A stretch of DNA of 64,000 nt from an uncultured Lachnospiraceae bacterium (GTDB lineage: Bacteria > Bacillota > Clostridia > Lachnospirales > Lachnospiraceae), in contig CADCII010000015.1 in the NCBI GenBank assembly GCA_902801515.1, forward strand, positions 1 through 64,000, given 5' to 3'. Position numbers and translations under genes: made by a program. Under the pieces are notes generated by a model. The model was not told the origin of the DNA. It searched no databases and saw only the letters and a program-made list of their open reading frames with translations. The stretch's first letter is position 1; every line of letters begins with the position of its first letter. Shown piece by piece: positions 35,584 to 43,898 of this stretch.

Positions 35584-36801
35584 ATGATGGACCGTAAAAG
35601 AATAACTTCAGTATGTCTAGCTGCAACGTTCACAGCTGCTTTACTTGTAAGTCCTGCATGGGCTGATGAAGAAAGCCCCTGGGCAGTAGCAGATAATGTA
35701 TTGAATGTGAATAACCCGCTTCCCGAATACAAAGAGATCGTCATAGAAGAGGAACCGGTTGTCGAACGGGAAGGGCAGTTCACAGATGAAGAGAGAGAGT
35801 TCTCATATAGTTATACTGCACCGCGGGATGGGTATTACTTACTTTGGATTGATGATTTTACTCCGAATTGTGGGGCATCGGTTTCCTGGACTGATCCGTA
35901 TGGAAATAAACTAAGCAACTCTGATGTCCAGTTGGAAGAAGGATTGACTTATGATATTACCGTCTGGAGCGGTAACAATACTCATTTTAAAGTATCTGTA
36001 TTCCAACAGAAACCAACTACGGATCTTTCAGGATATATTAAGGCAAAGGATCAAATTGCTTTTGATGCACAACATAATTACTATACGTATACAGCTAAAA
36101 ACACAGGTACTCATGTGCTTTTCCTGGATCTGGCTCCTAATATAGGCGTTTGGTATGGGGTTTATGATTCCTATGGTAATGAAATAAAATGCAGTAATAC
36201 TTGGTATGGGGATAAACATGTTAGTGTTGAATTGGAGAAAGACGAGACGTATACACTTGAGATTTGCTCTTCGGATCACGGGTATTATTCGGTTTACTTT
36301 GGAGAGAAAAAGCCGCTTGTTGATGTGAGTGGGTATTCGGTAATAAATGATGCGTTTGACTATAGAAAGCAGGTTAATAATTATTCTTTTAATCCACCAA
36401 TAGAGGGAAAGTATAGAATTTACTGTGAAGGAAAACAGGTTGATTCATTTAAAGTATATAGTGAAGAGGGGGATGACATTAATCCGAATCCGTTCAACGA
36501 TTACCAATGTTCCTTAGAAGAAGGAGCAGAATATAGTTTTGTGGTTTATGGAACAGATGATGGTATCAGCGATTATACAATTACGATCGATTACCCATCT
36601 GAAGCCCAGGCTTACCTGGATCAGGTTGCTTCCGGCGTTGTAGAGACGGAGGCGGACGGGACTGCGGAAGTCGATCCGAAATATGCTGAATTGGAAGCCA
36701 GGAATCAGGAACTGGAATCTGAACTTGCTGCGCTTCAGGAAAAATATGATCTGCTGACAGACATTCTCGGCGACAGCGGTCTGCAGATTGATGGAGAATG
36801 A
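35584..36801 (+). CDS. Secreted PPC-like repeat protein with coiled-coil tail
   Basis: 405 residues. After the signal peptide (residues 1-28, ending AWA-DE) come three beta-sandwich units resembling bacterial pre-peptidase C-terminal domains, each starting with a (V/L)SGY or similar turn: DLSGYIKAKDQIAFD near 148 and DVSGYSVINDAFDYRKQVNNYSF near 245. The C-terminal 50 residues form a coiled coil (KYAELEARNQELESELAALQ). It is a paralogue of the protein starting at 63053 (DQIAFDAQHNYYTYT versus DQIVFSKQCNYYTYT). Codons between 35950 and 36590 are AT-richer than at the 3' end, suggesting a mosaic. The gene lies inside an inverted-repeat-bounded module. Confidence 0.8.
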   Translation: MMDRKRITSVCLAATFTAALLVSPAWADEESPWAVADNVLNVNNPLPEYKEIVIEEEPVVEREGQFTDEEREFSYSYTAPRDGYYLLWIDDFTPNCGASVSWTDPYGNKLSNSDVQLEEGLTYDITVWSGNNTHFKVSVFQQKPTTDLSGYIKAKDQIAFDAQHNYYTYTAKNTGTHVLFLDLAPNIGVWYGVYDSYGNEIKCSNTWYGDKHVSVELEKDETYTLEICSSDHGYYSVYFGEKKPLVDVSGYSVINDAFDYRKQVNNYSFNPPIEGKYRIYCEGKQVDSFKVYSEEGDDINPNPFNDYQCSLEEGAEYSFVVYGTDDGISDYTITIDYPSEAQAYLDQVASGVVETEADGTAEVDPKYAELEARNQELESELAALQEKYDLLTDILGDSGLQIDGE

Positions 36802-36802
36802 T

Positions 36803-36922
36803 ATGGATTTTCCGAAGCTCCCGCAGAAATGGGATGACTGGATTATAACAGAGAAGGTCGGTGAAGGGTCCTACACTAGACTTCAATGTGAAAGCCAGAT
36901 AAACAGCATATTGTCTAAGTAG
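36803..36922 (+). pseudogene. Truncated 5' end of a Hanks-type Ser/Thr kinase gene
   Basis: Starting 2 bases after the PPC gene, 39 codons begin LPQKWDDWIITEKVGEGSY, matching the starts of the two intact kinases (LPEAWSDWELSEQIGTGSF and LPDGWQGWKIVGLIGSGSY). The glycine loop is present, then homology stops and the frame ends at a TAG inside the right inverted repeat. The rest of the kinase is gone, so this is a remnant, and it shows that the PPC-then-kinase order once existed here too. Confidence 0.8.
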
Positions 36923-37086
36923 ATTCTGAACAGCGGCGTATGGGGCCGCTGTTCTTCATTCGCTGACAACATATCTTTGATATTAATCGATTCTGAAGCG
37001 TCAATCCGACAGATTTTGTAATCTCAATCAGGCTGATTCCAAACTTTCCCCTTGCAGACTGAGAGCAGGAAAACGGATTTTACAGG
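36907..37086 (+). repeat. Duplicated intergenic segment A2
   Basis: About 180 bases matching 41794-41972. It includes a terminator-like hairpin (GAACAGCGGC with GCCGCTGTTC, 36928-36954, followed by TTC) and ends in shared promoter copy 2. The rest of 36923-37153 holds no gene. Confidence 0.88.
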
Positions 37087-37109
37087 AATAGAAAAGCATA
37101 TGGTACAGT
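37068..37109 (+). promoter_or_regulatory. Shared bipartite promoter, copy 2
   Basis: GGAAAACGGATTTTACAG at 37068-37085, then 19 bases from TTTACA to TACAGT (37104-37109). An alternative -10, TATGGT, lies at 37099. It drives 37154-41681. Confidence 0.78.
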
Positions 37110-37153
37110 GGTTTCAGCAATCAATAGCATACAAATCTTTGAGGAGGATCATC

Positions 37154-37750
37154 ATGAGGAAAAAATGGATTGCGTACCTGGTTTTAACGTTTTTTGTTCT
37201 TATGCTTTCATTCAACACTTTTGCCGATGAAGTGAATGAATTCACATTCAGAAATTGTATTAAATTTGGGATGAGCAAAGCAGAAGTATTACAGGCAGAA
37301 ATAGAGATTAATCAAACAAATAAATCGGATTGGTATCCCCTTACACCGGAAAAATGGGAATGGCTATTTTATGATGACTTTGTTGAGGTTAGTGATTATG
37401 CAGGGATCGTTATGTACAGTTTTGCTGACGGCTTCCTTCAGGGGGCCAACTACATGTTTGGGATATACGGTGAGGGGGAATATAAAGATTTATCAGAAGC
37501 CTTGTCCGAGGTCTACGGAGAAAAAACTTCGATCCCGAACGACAAACTTAATGAAATGGCAAGGCCTGTAATAGCAGGCGTATTAGGCTCAGATGTTAAG
37601 CTATCAGACGGATATGTCTGGTATCAGGACAATGTGACCATATATGAATACCAGTATGGGGATGACGGACAATTTGCAATTACGTATCTCAATCCGAATT
37701 TTGATTACGAGGCATTTAACAATGGTACAGCAAGCACAGGAGGATTATAA
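37154..37750 (+). CDS. Small secreted protein, unknown function
   Basis: 198 residues from ATG 37154, with GAGGAGG 7-13 bases upstream. The signal peptide is residues 1-24 (ending TFA-DE). The mature part starts NEFTFRNCIKFGMSKAEVLQAE, a pattern like small envelope proteins with an SmpA-like FGMSKxEV turn, then alternating strands and helices. No catalytic residues recognised. A 67-base gap leads to the large BspA-like gene, probably co-transcribed. Confidence 0.75.
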   Translation: MRKKWIAYLVLTFFVLMLSFNTFADEVNEFTFRNCIKFGMSKAEVLQAEIEINQTNKSDWYPLTPEKWEWLFYDDFVEVSDYAGIVMYSFADGFLQGANYMFGIYGEGEYKDLSEALSEVYGEKTSIPNDKLNEMARPVIAGVLGSDVKLSDGYVWYQDNVTIYEYQYGDDGQFAITYLNPNFDYEAFNNGTASTGGL

Positions 37751-37817
37751 GGAAAACCCATCTTGGGCTTTCAGGCGAAACGGTCGTAATCACTGAATCC
37801 ATAGGGGAGAACCGGAA

Positions 37818-40800
37818 ATGAAGACTAGAAGATGGAATAATTGCCTGTTGACTGAATTAATCGCCGTGATGCTCGTCATTACTCATATGGGAGGAATGGT
37901 AGCTCTGGCGGACGAGGAATTCGAAGTGATTCCGGATATTGATGCTGTATGTATTGAAAACGATCCGGGAGGTACAGAAGAAAGAATAGAGTCCGGCATG
38001 AGTTTAACGGATGAAGAGGAACCGATCGCCTGCTTAATTGAAGATCTGGAGAAGGAAGAGCCTGAACCTGATGGACTGACCGTGGATGACACGAGTGAAA
38101 CGGAGTCAGAAGATATATCGGCAGAGAACGGAATCTGGCAGGAAGAAGCTGACATATCCGGAGATGGCGTGCCTGAGACAGATGGCGCAGCAGGTATCGA
38201 GGAGACAGAGACGGAGTATACTCTGGGGGAGACTGTTTCGGAGGAGATTACTTCGGAAGAAATGGCTCTGATGGAAGCGGCAGCGGACAATTCTTCTGAA
38301 TCTGCAGGAGAACTTACACTTAAGCAGAGTGAGGTTACACTGTATTATGCATCGGACAATCTGAAGAATCAGAAGGAAATCCCTGCAGATAAGCCAGGGC
38401 AATATAAGATCGAATTGTCTCAGACATATGATGGAAATGTAACATACAGTTACTGGTCGAAAGATAACAATTGCAGTTTTGCAAATGACCTGTATGTCGA
38501 TCTGACAGAGGATGGCGTAATCACTGCGAAGAAAGCGGGGGAATCGATGATCCGGGTGCGGGCCGGTTCATCCGTGATGTTCCTGACAGTCCATGTAAAG
38601 TCTTACGACCGGGAGTATGTGGAAAATATACTGGATTCATATATACAGGAACATATTCTGCCGCTTTCTACCCAGAAGGAACAGGCGGAGGCTATAGTCC
38701 GGTACGTTGCTGAAAACTACAGTTACAGCGCGTCTTACAGCGGATATGTTTCCATGGGGGTAAACGGTGCCGGTGACTGCTGGGCCAGTACGGATATGAT
38801 TCAGTATATGTGCAAGAAGGCGGGAATTCCTTCAGAAATGTGGATTGAGGACAAGGAAAACTTCGGAGTACTTACCGGCGGGCATATGAAGGCGATTATC
38901 TATGCAGATGGAGAATATTACATCGGAGAGGCCGGATATGTTCAGCAGAAACCCCGCAGATATGATTTCTACAAATTGTCAGGTCCCTTCTCTATTGAAA
39001 AGCTGACAGATACCACCTGCGAGATTACCCGGTATGACGGTGTGGAGGGGGACGTGGTGATTCCGGAGAAGATCAATGGCTTTACTGTAACCTCCATCGG
39101 ACATCACTGTTTTTACCGGACTGGCGTGCAGATTACATCTGTCAGGATTCCGGATACTGTAACCAACATTGGGAAATTTGCATTTGCAGGCTGCAGCCAG
39201 CTCTCGGAAATGATGATTCCGGCATCGGTCACATCCATCGGTTCAGGCATTTTCTGGAGTGATATCAGCCTGAAAGAGATAAAAGTTGATTCCCGGAATT
39301 CAAGCTATAAGAGCATCGACGGCGTACTGTTCTCTGCGGATGGGAAAGTTCTGGTCGAATGCCCGAGAGGACTTACAGGCGCTTTTGTGGTTCCGGAGGG
39401 GACAGAAGAGATACAGGCAGCAGCATTTTCCGGTTCTGAGATAACCGAAGTCACCATTCCCGGATCGGTCCGAACTATCGGGAACAGTGCTTTTCAGTAT
39501 TCCAAGCTGAATAAAGTAACATTGAATGAGGGCCTTGTGACGATCGGAGAATGTGCATTTGCGTCCACGTATACGAAGAGCATTACGATTCCATCCTCCG
39601 TAAAGAGCATTCAGGCAGGAGCGCTGCAGAATATCACGAGAGGCATTCTCGTACTGACAAAGGACGCAGAGATCGGTACGGAAGCGATGCCTCACGGGTA
39701 TATTGCAGCCTATCCCGGATCCACTGCACAGGCTTATGCAGAGGAAAACAACTACAGATTCACAGAATTGGACAGCAGCGGGAGGATTCTGCTGAAGGAT
39801 GAATGGTTTGCGCTGAAGAGCACGGAGTATACCTACAGTGGAAGGGAGATGCGGCCTGAGGTTTCTGTTTCAGGATCGATTGTGCAGAACAATCAGGACC
39901 AGGCGGACTATACAGTTACTTATGAGAATAATACTGACGCCGGATGCGGATATGCCGTCATAAACGGGATAAACCGATTCAGCGGAACGGTGCGTCTGCC
40001 GTTTACCGTTCAACCGCAGAAGATTAATATGAGCAGCCTGAACACATCTGTTGCGGTGGATGACTGTTTCCTCTCTGACTACAGCAACGGGTGCGAGCCG
40101 CAGATAGAAGTGTATACCGGGAGCTATTATTATCGAAAGACCTATACACAGGGGAAAGATTATACAGTTGTCTATGCGGAGAACAAAGACCTTGGAGAGG
40201 CAACTGCAACCATCACCATGACTGGAAATTACACTGCGGATACGACAAAGACGATTACCTTCCGTGTGTATGAGCATCTTCCCGAGCCGGAAAAGATTGA
40301 GGATGTGGTATATAACGGAAACGATCAGAAACCGGATGTTGCAGTGAATGGACTGAGCCCGAATGAAGATTACGGAGTCCGGTATACAAACAACAGGGAG
40401 ACCGGTGTGGCAACTGCAACAGTGATCGGCATGGGTTATTACAGGGGAGAAAAGACGGTTGAATTCAACATTCTGCCATGCCCGATAGAACGGGTGGAAA
40501 TCAGTGTAAATGCATCAGATATTGTTTATTCGGGCAAAGAGCAGAGGCCGAAGATCACTGTGTATCATAAGATCCCGTATACAGTCGATGAGAAAACGTA
40601 TTATACACGCCGTTCCCTGGAGGAGGGGAAGGATTACAGCGTCATATATAAAAACAATGTCAATGCCGGAACTGCCGGCGTGACATTGACCGGCATGGGA
40701 AATTATACCGATGAAAAAACGGAGACATTTACCATAAAGCCGGCATCCATCTATGATGTGGTATTTAACACAATGACCCTGAAAGACGGCCAGGTTTCAA

Positions 40801-41681
40801 CAGAAGCTCAGTACAGCGGGATGAAGCTTACGGAAGGAGTGGATTACAGCACGGAACTGAAGAGCTATTATATCAGGCTGTCGGCTGCGGAGAAATATCG
40901 ACAGGAAGTTGGAACTGTACTGTTCCGGGGAATCGGTAACTTTGGAGAAAGCTGCGAAAGCAAGGTATCTGGCGAGAGGGAATCCGGTACGTTTATCCCC
41001 ATTGCACCAATCGATGACAGAACTTATATCGGCCAGGATATCTGCCCAAAAGCGGAGGTGCTCTATGACGGAAACACACTGACCGAAGGGACGGACTATA
41101 GCCTTTCTTACCGGAACAACCGGTATGTGGGAACTGGAACGGTCCGGATCAGCGGAATCGGAAACTATCGGTTTGATGAGGAAGTCTCGTTTAGCATCGT
41201 AGAGAAGAAAGATGCTGATGACTCGACAGGAGGAATCGGAAACGGCGATAACGATGATGACGTTGGGAATGGCGATAACGACGGTATCACAAGCCGAGAG
41301 AATGAGGAACACAGACATACCTTTGGAAGCTGGAGAATTGTGAGGAAAGCTACTGCTGTTTCTACGGGTATGAAGTGCAGGGTGTGTTCATGCGGAGCGA
41401 CTGAAAGCAAACCTGTTGCCAGGCTGCGCGCAACCGGCCGGTTCAACAGAAAGAAAGTAATGGTCAGGAAAGGGAAGACATATCGAAAACTGAGTGTGAC
41501 CGGACTTGCGGAAGGCGACTATGTGGTGAGCGTCCGCTCCACGAAGAAGAAGGTGCTTCAGGTTAAGAACTTTGACAGGACAGGAAAGATTGTATTGAAA
41601 GGGAAAAAGAAAGGAAGGGCTAAACTTATCGTGACACTTGCCAGCGGCAGGAGGATCAGCATGAAGGTAAAGTGCAGGTAG
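37818..41681 (+). CDS. Giant surface protein: transglutaminase-like, BspA LRR, MBG repeats, Ig-like tail
   Basis: 1287 residues. The signal peptide is followed by an acidic region to about 165 and a Big_2-like module. A transglutaminase-like domain (about 270-385) has Cys321 in GDCWAST and His356 in GGHMKAI; the usual Asp is not obvious (GEYYIGEAG). BspA-type leucine-rich repeats cover about 400-640 (TSIGHHCFYRT, NIGKFAFAGCSQLSEMMIP, TIGECAFAS). At least five MBG/YDG-like repeats follow (GKDYSVIYKNNVNAGTAGVT, GTDYSLSYRNNRYVGTGTV). A CxxC module (CRVCSCG) and a Lys/Arg-rich Ig-like end close it. There is no LPXTG; the basic end may hold it to the wall. Likely an adhesin or wall-associated enzyme. 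Confidence 0.88.
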   Translation: MKTRRWNNCLLTELIAVMLVITHMGGMVALADEEFEVIPDIDAVCIENDPGGTEERIESGMSLTDEEEPIACLIEDLEKEEPEPDGLTVDDTSETESEDISAENGIWQEEADISGDGVPETDGAAGIEETETEYTLGETVSEEITSEEMALMEAAADNSSESAGELTLKQSEVTLYYASDNLKNQKEIPADKPGQYKIELSQTYDGNVTYSYWSKDNNCSFANDLYVDLTEDGVITAKKAGESMIRVRAGSSVMFLTVHVKSYDREYVENILDSYIQEHILPLSTQKEQAEAIVRYVAENYSYSASYSGYVSMGVNGAGDCWASTDMIQYMCKKAGIPSEMWIEDKENFGVLTGGHMKAIIYADGEYYIGEAGYVQQKPRRYDFYKLSGPFSIEKLTDTTCEITRYDGVEGDVVIPEKINGFTVTSIGHHCFYRTGVQITSVRIPDTVTNIGKFAFAGCSQLSEMMIPASVTSIGSGIFWSDISLKEIKVDSRNSSYKSIDGVLFSADGKVLVECPRGLTGAFVVPEGTEEIQAAAFSGSEITEVTIPGSVRTIGNSAFQYSKLNKVTLNEGLVTIGECAFASTYTKSITIPSSVKSIQAGALQNITRGILVLTKDAEIGTEAMPHGYIAAYPGSTAQAYAEENNYRFTELDSSGRILLKDEWFALKSTEYTYSGREMRPEVSVSGSIVQNNQDQADYTVTYENNTDAGCGYAVINGINRFSGTVRLPFTVQPQKINMSSLNTSVAVDDCFLSDYSNGCEPQIEVYTGSYYYRKTYTQGKDYTVVYAENKDLGEATATITMTGNYTADTTKTITFRVYEHLPEPEKIEDVVYNGNDQKPDVAVNGLSPNEDYGVRYTNNRETGVATATVIGMGYYRGEKTVEFNILPCPIERVEISVNASDIVYSGKEQRPKITVYHKIPYTVDEKTYYTRRSLEEGKDYSVIYKNNVNAGTAGVTLTGMGNYTDEKTETFTIKPASIYDVVFNTMTLKDGQVSTEAQYSGMKLTEGVDYSTELKSYYIRLSAAEKYRQEVGTVLFRGIGNFGESCESKVSGERESGTFIPIAPIDDRTYIGQDICPKAEVLYDGNTLTEGTDYSLSYRNNRYVGTGTVRISGIGNYRFDEEVSFSIVEKKDADDSTGGIGNGDNDDDVGNGDNDGITSRENEEHRHTFGSWRIVRKATAVSTGMKCRVCSCGATESKPVARLRATGRFNRKKVMVRKGKTYRKLSVTGLAEGDYVVSVRSTKKKVLQVKNFDRTGKIVLKGKKKGRAKLIVTLASGRRISMKVKCR

Positions 41682-41700
41682 ACGGCAAATAGAGAAAACT

Positions 41701-41972
41701 GAAAAAGGCGCAGCATGCCTTGCGGCCGGCTGCGCCGGATCATTCACAAAGAGGAAAGCGGGACAGTCGAATATACAACTCAGTCAATTTGTATATTGTC
41801 TAAGTAGATTTTGAACAGCGGTGTATGAGGCCGCTGTTCTTCATTCGCTGACAACATATCTTTGATTATAATCGATTCAGAAGCATCAATCCGACAGATT
41901 CCAGGAATTCAATTTCGAAAGATTTCATACTCTCCCCTTGCAGATTGTGACCAGGAAAACGGATTTTACAGG
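41701..41972 (+). repeat. Duplicated intergenic segment B (uninterrupted)
   Basis: The first part (41701-41775) matches A1 and the second (41794-41972) matches A2, separated here by only about 18 bases lying within AATATACAA...TTGTATATT inverted arms. It holds hairpins at 41707-41736 and 41813-41839. The gene-free stretch 41682-42053 otherwise contains only shared promoter copy 3. Confidence 0.88.
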
Positions 41973-41996
41973 CAGGAGATCGCAGGATGCTAAGAT
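41954..41996 (+). promoter_or_regulatory. Shared bipartite promoter, copy 3
   Basis: GGAAAACGGATTTTACAG at 41954-41971, then 20 bases from TTTACA to TAAGAT (41991-41996). It drives the operon 42054-51873. Confidence 0.8.
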
Positions 41997-42053
41997 AAAT
42001 TACCGTGTATAGAGTACAGACAGGGGCAATGACTGAAATTGGAGGTTGATGTG

Positions 42054-43859
42054 ATGAAGAGAGTAAAAAGACAAATTGTTATGCCGGTTGCTATTATAAT
42101 GATGTTCACGGTGCTTGCTTCGAACGTATATGCAGCAGGCGATTATGCGGAAGACAACTCAGAAGTTCAAAATGCAGACAGTCAAGTGTATACGATCTCA
42201 GACATTGATCATACTTATCAGGCAAGCATAACGGAGATGCCGGATCATTGGGTGGACGCCTCTGATTCCACGGTCACGTTCCTAGAGGAGGGTAATCCAT
42301 TTAATCGTGTTACCTACTTTTTCGATAACTCAACAACAGAGGAAGTGGTTCTGTTGAACGCACATTCTTATTATGACACGGATCATAAAGTCACGGATGA
42401 TGGTTTGGATGATCCCGGATCCTTTACGCTGGAGGACGGGACGGAAGTTTTTATGGCAGGATACCATTATCTCTATGGCGGAGATGAGTATACGAAAAGC
42501 ATGACCGGTTATGTACAGGTATCGGATGATTCTATGTATGGTACATATTTATGTGTCAAAATACAACGAGTCACAACGGATCCGGATAACTTCGTCCCTG
42601 TATCAGAGGAAGAGATGAGAGAGGCCTGGTCTCGAGTTACCCTGACAGAAAATGATTCGGAATATACCGGCAGTTATGAGGATGACGCTTACTATAACGA
42701 TGATGAATATTACGAAGATGCTGATCAAGATACCGGACTTTTTCATATACGGGAACAGGATGATAAGTATGATATCGAACTGGTTATTGACAGCCCTGAT
42801 GGCCTCTCGGGACATGCTAGAGAAAACAGCGCATGGTTTTCTGATGACTTCTATATAACTGATGTGACATATGAAATCTTTGCACAGTATATTATTGATC
42901 AGGAGATATATGCGGATCAGTACAGATACCAGAACAAACTATGGAGTGTGTACGACCCGGATGAAGAAGACAATGAAGATGATGTGATAACTTACGAAGA
43001 GTATCCGAACAGCGACCTTTATAAGACATCCCTTCCTGATGGTCGCGAAGCAACCTGGTTTACGACAACATACGAAGATCCGGCAAATGAAGCATATATC
43101 TATATTCCGCTTGATGAGGAGTCATTTATCAGAATCTTCATTTCAAGATTTGATGAGGAAGGGGAGCATATTGTAGATGAAGAAGAGGTCTTGTACTACT
43201 ATGGATTGATCCGGGAGATTAATCTGATTCCGGCAGAGGAATCAGATCCGGATTTTATGGTTGGATATAAGGAAGACTTCGTAGAACCCATCGAAAGGCC
43301 TCCGTACTGTTTTACATCTTCTGAAAATAATGAATGTTCAGCTGTCATAACCGCCAGACCGGCTGGCACCGCTGTTGCCAGCGTATACGAGGATGCCGCA
43401 AACTTTTTCAGCATGACTGTATCTCCTGCCGCAAGAACGGTGGAGTACGATTTCCTTCAGATGACTGTCGATGAATATGAACAGGAATACCTTCCTCAGG
43501 CATTAGTGAATCCTGACTGGATGGACGTCTTTTACAATTCTGCTGCCATTGAGATTGATGAAGAAAGTGGAGAAGAGCTGTATGATGCCAGCCAGGGTGT
43601 GTTTCAGACAGGTGATCTGTCTGATGACTATTCAGGCGTGTGGGCAGCCATGACCTGCCATTACAAGGGACTGGATGGTTCAGGGGCAGCTTTTCATGAC
43701 TATTATGCCAATACAGCATCTGCCTGCCTGGATCTTGAAAACGGCTGGCTGTTATCTGTGATCGTTTCTGATATTACGGATGCAGAGACATTTTCCGTTC
43801 CATATACGGAAGAATCCCTGCGGACATTGTTTGAGTGCGTGGATATAACTGTAGCGTAG
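42054..43859 (+). CDS. Large acidic secreted protein, unknown function
   Basis: 601 residues from ATG 42054 with GGAGG upstream. The signal peptide is residues 1-27 (ending VYA-AG). The mature protein is very acidic, with a Tyr/Asp/Glu-rich stretch (DDAYYNDDEYYEDADQD) near residue 225 splitting two or three beta-rich modules. No known domain is recognised. First gene of an operon that continues with another secreted protein, a Ser/Thr kinase and a BspA-like protein, so it may be a ligand or partner of the kinase (inference). Confidence 0.75.
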   Translation: MKRVKRQIVMPVAIIMMFTVLASNVYAAGDYAEDNSEVQNADSQVYTISDIDHTYQASITEMPDHWVDASDSTVTFLEEGNPFNRVTYFFDNSTTEEVVLLNAHSYYDTDHKVTDDGLDDPGSFTLEDGTEVFMAGYHYLYGGDEYTKSMTGYVQVSDDSMYGTYLCVKIQRVTTDPDNFVPVSEEEMREAWSRVTLTENDSEYTGSYEDDAYYNDDEYYEDADQDTGLFHIREQDDKYDIELVIDSPDGLSGHARENSAWFSDDFYITDVTYEIFAQYIIDQEIYADQYRYQNKLWSVYDPDEEDNEDDVITYEEYPNSDLYKTSLPDGREATWFTTTYEDPANEAYIYIPLDEESFIRIFISRFDEEGEHIVDEEEVLYYYGLIREINLIPAEESDPDFMVGYKEDFVEPIERPPYCFTSSENNECSAVITARPAGTAVASVYEDAANFFSMTVSPAARTVEYDFLQMTVDEYEQEYLPQALVNPDWMDVFYNSAAIEIDEESGEELYDASQGVFQTGDLSDDYSGVWAAMTCHYKGLDGSGAAFHDYYANTASACLDLENGWLLSVIVSDITDAETFSVPYTEESLRTLFECVDITVA

Positions 43860-43898
43860 TCTGCATATATTGATAATATACACAGCAGAGGAATAATT

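Larger units (their letters stand above)
35507..36922 (+). mobile_element. Inverted-repeat-bounded module (1416 bp) without transposase
   Basis: The ends are inverted copies of CTACTTAGACAA(A/T)ATG: 35507-35522 on the left and the complement of 36907-36922 on the right (15 of 16 match). It contains the PPC-domain gene and a truncated kinase start. The flanks A1 and A2 correspond to the two halves of one continuous segment at 41701-41972, so the module appears to interrupt an otherwise repeated intergenic unit. No clear target-site duplication and no transposase; it could be a non-autonomous element or a recombination scar. Confidence 0.55.

Noticed and set aside
35507..36922. Module as a complete insertion sequence
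   Set aside because: No transposase and no clear target-site duplication, so only the inverted-repeat boundary is claimed.
37751..37786. Possible seventh shared promoter box (GGAAAACCCATCTTGGGC) after the stop of the 37154 gene
   Set aside because: Only the left half matches and the conserved TTACAG end is missing; the gene is better explained as read-through from copy 2.
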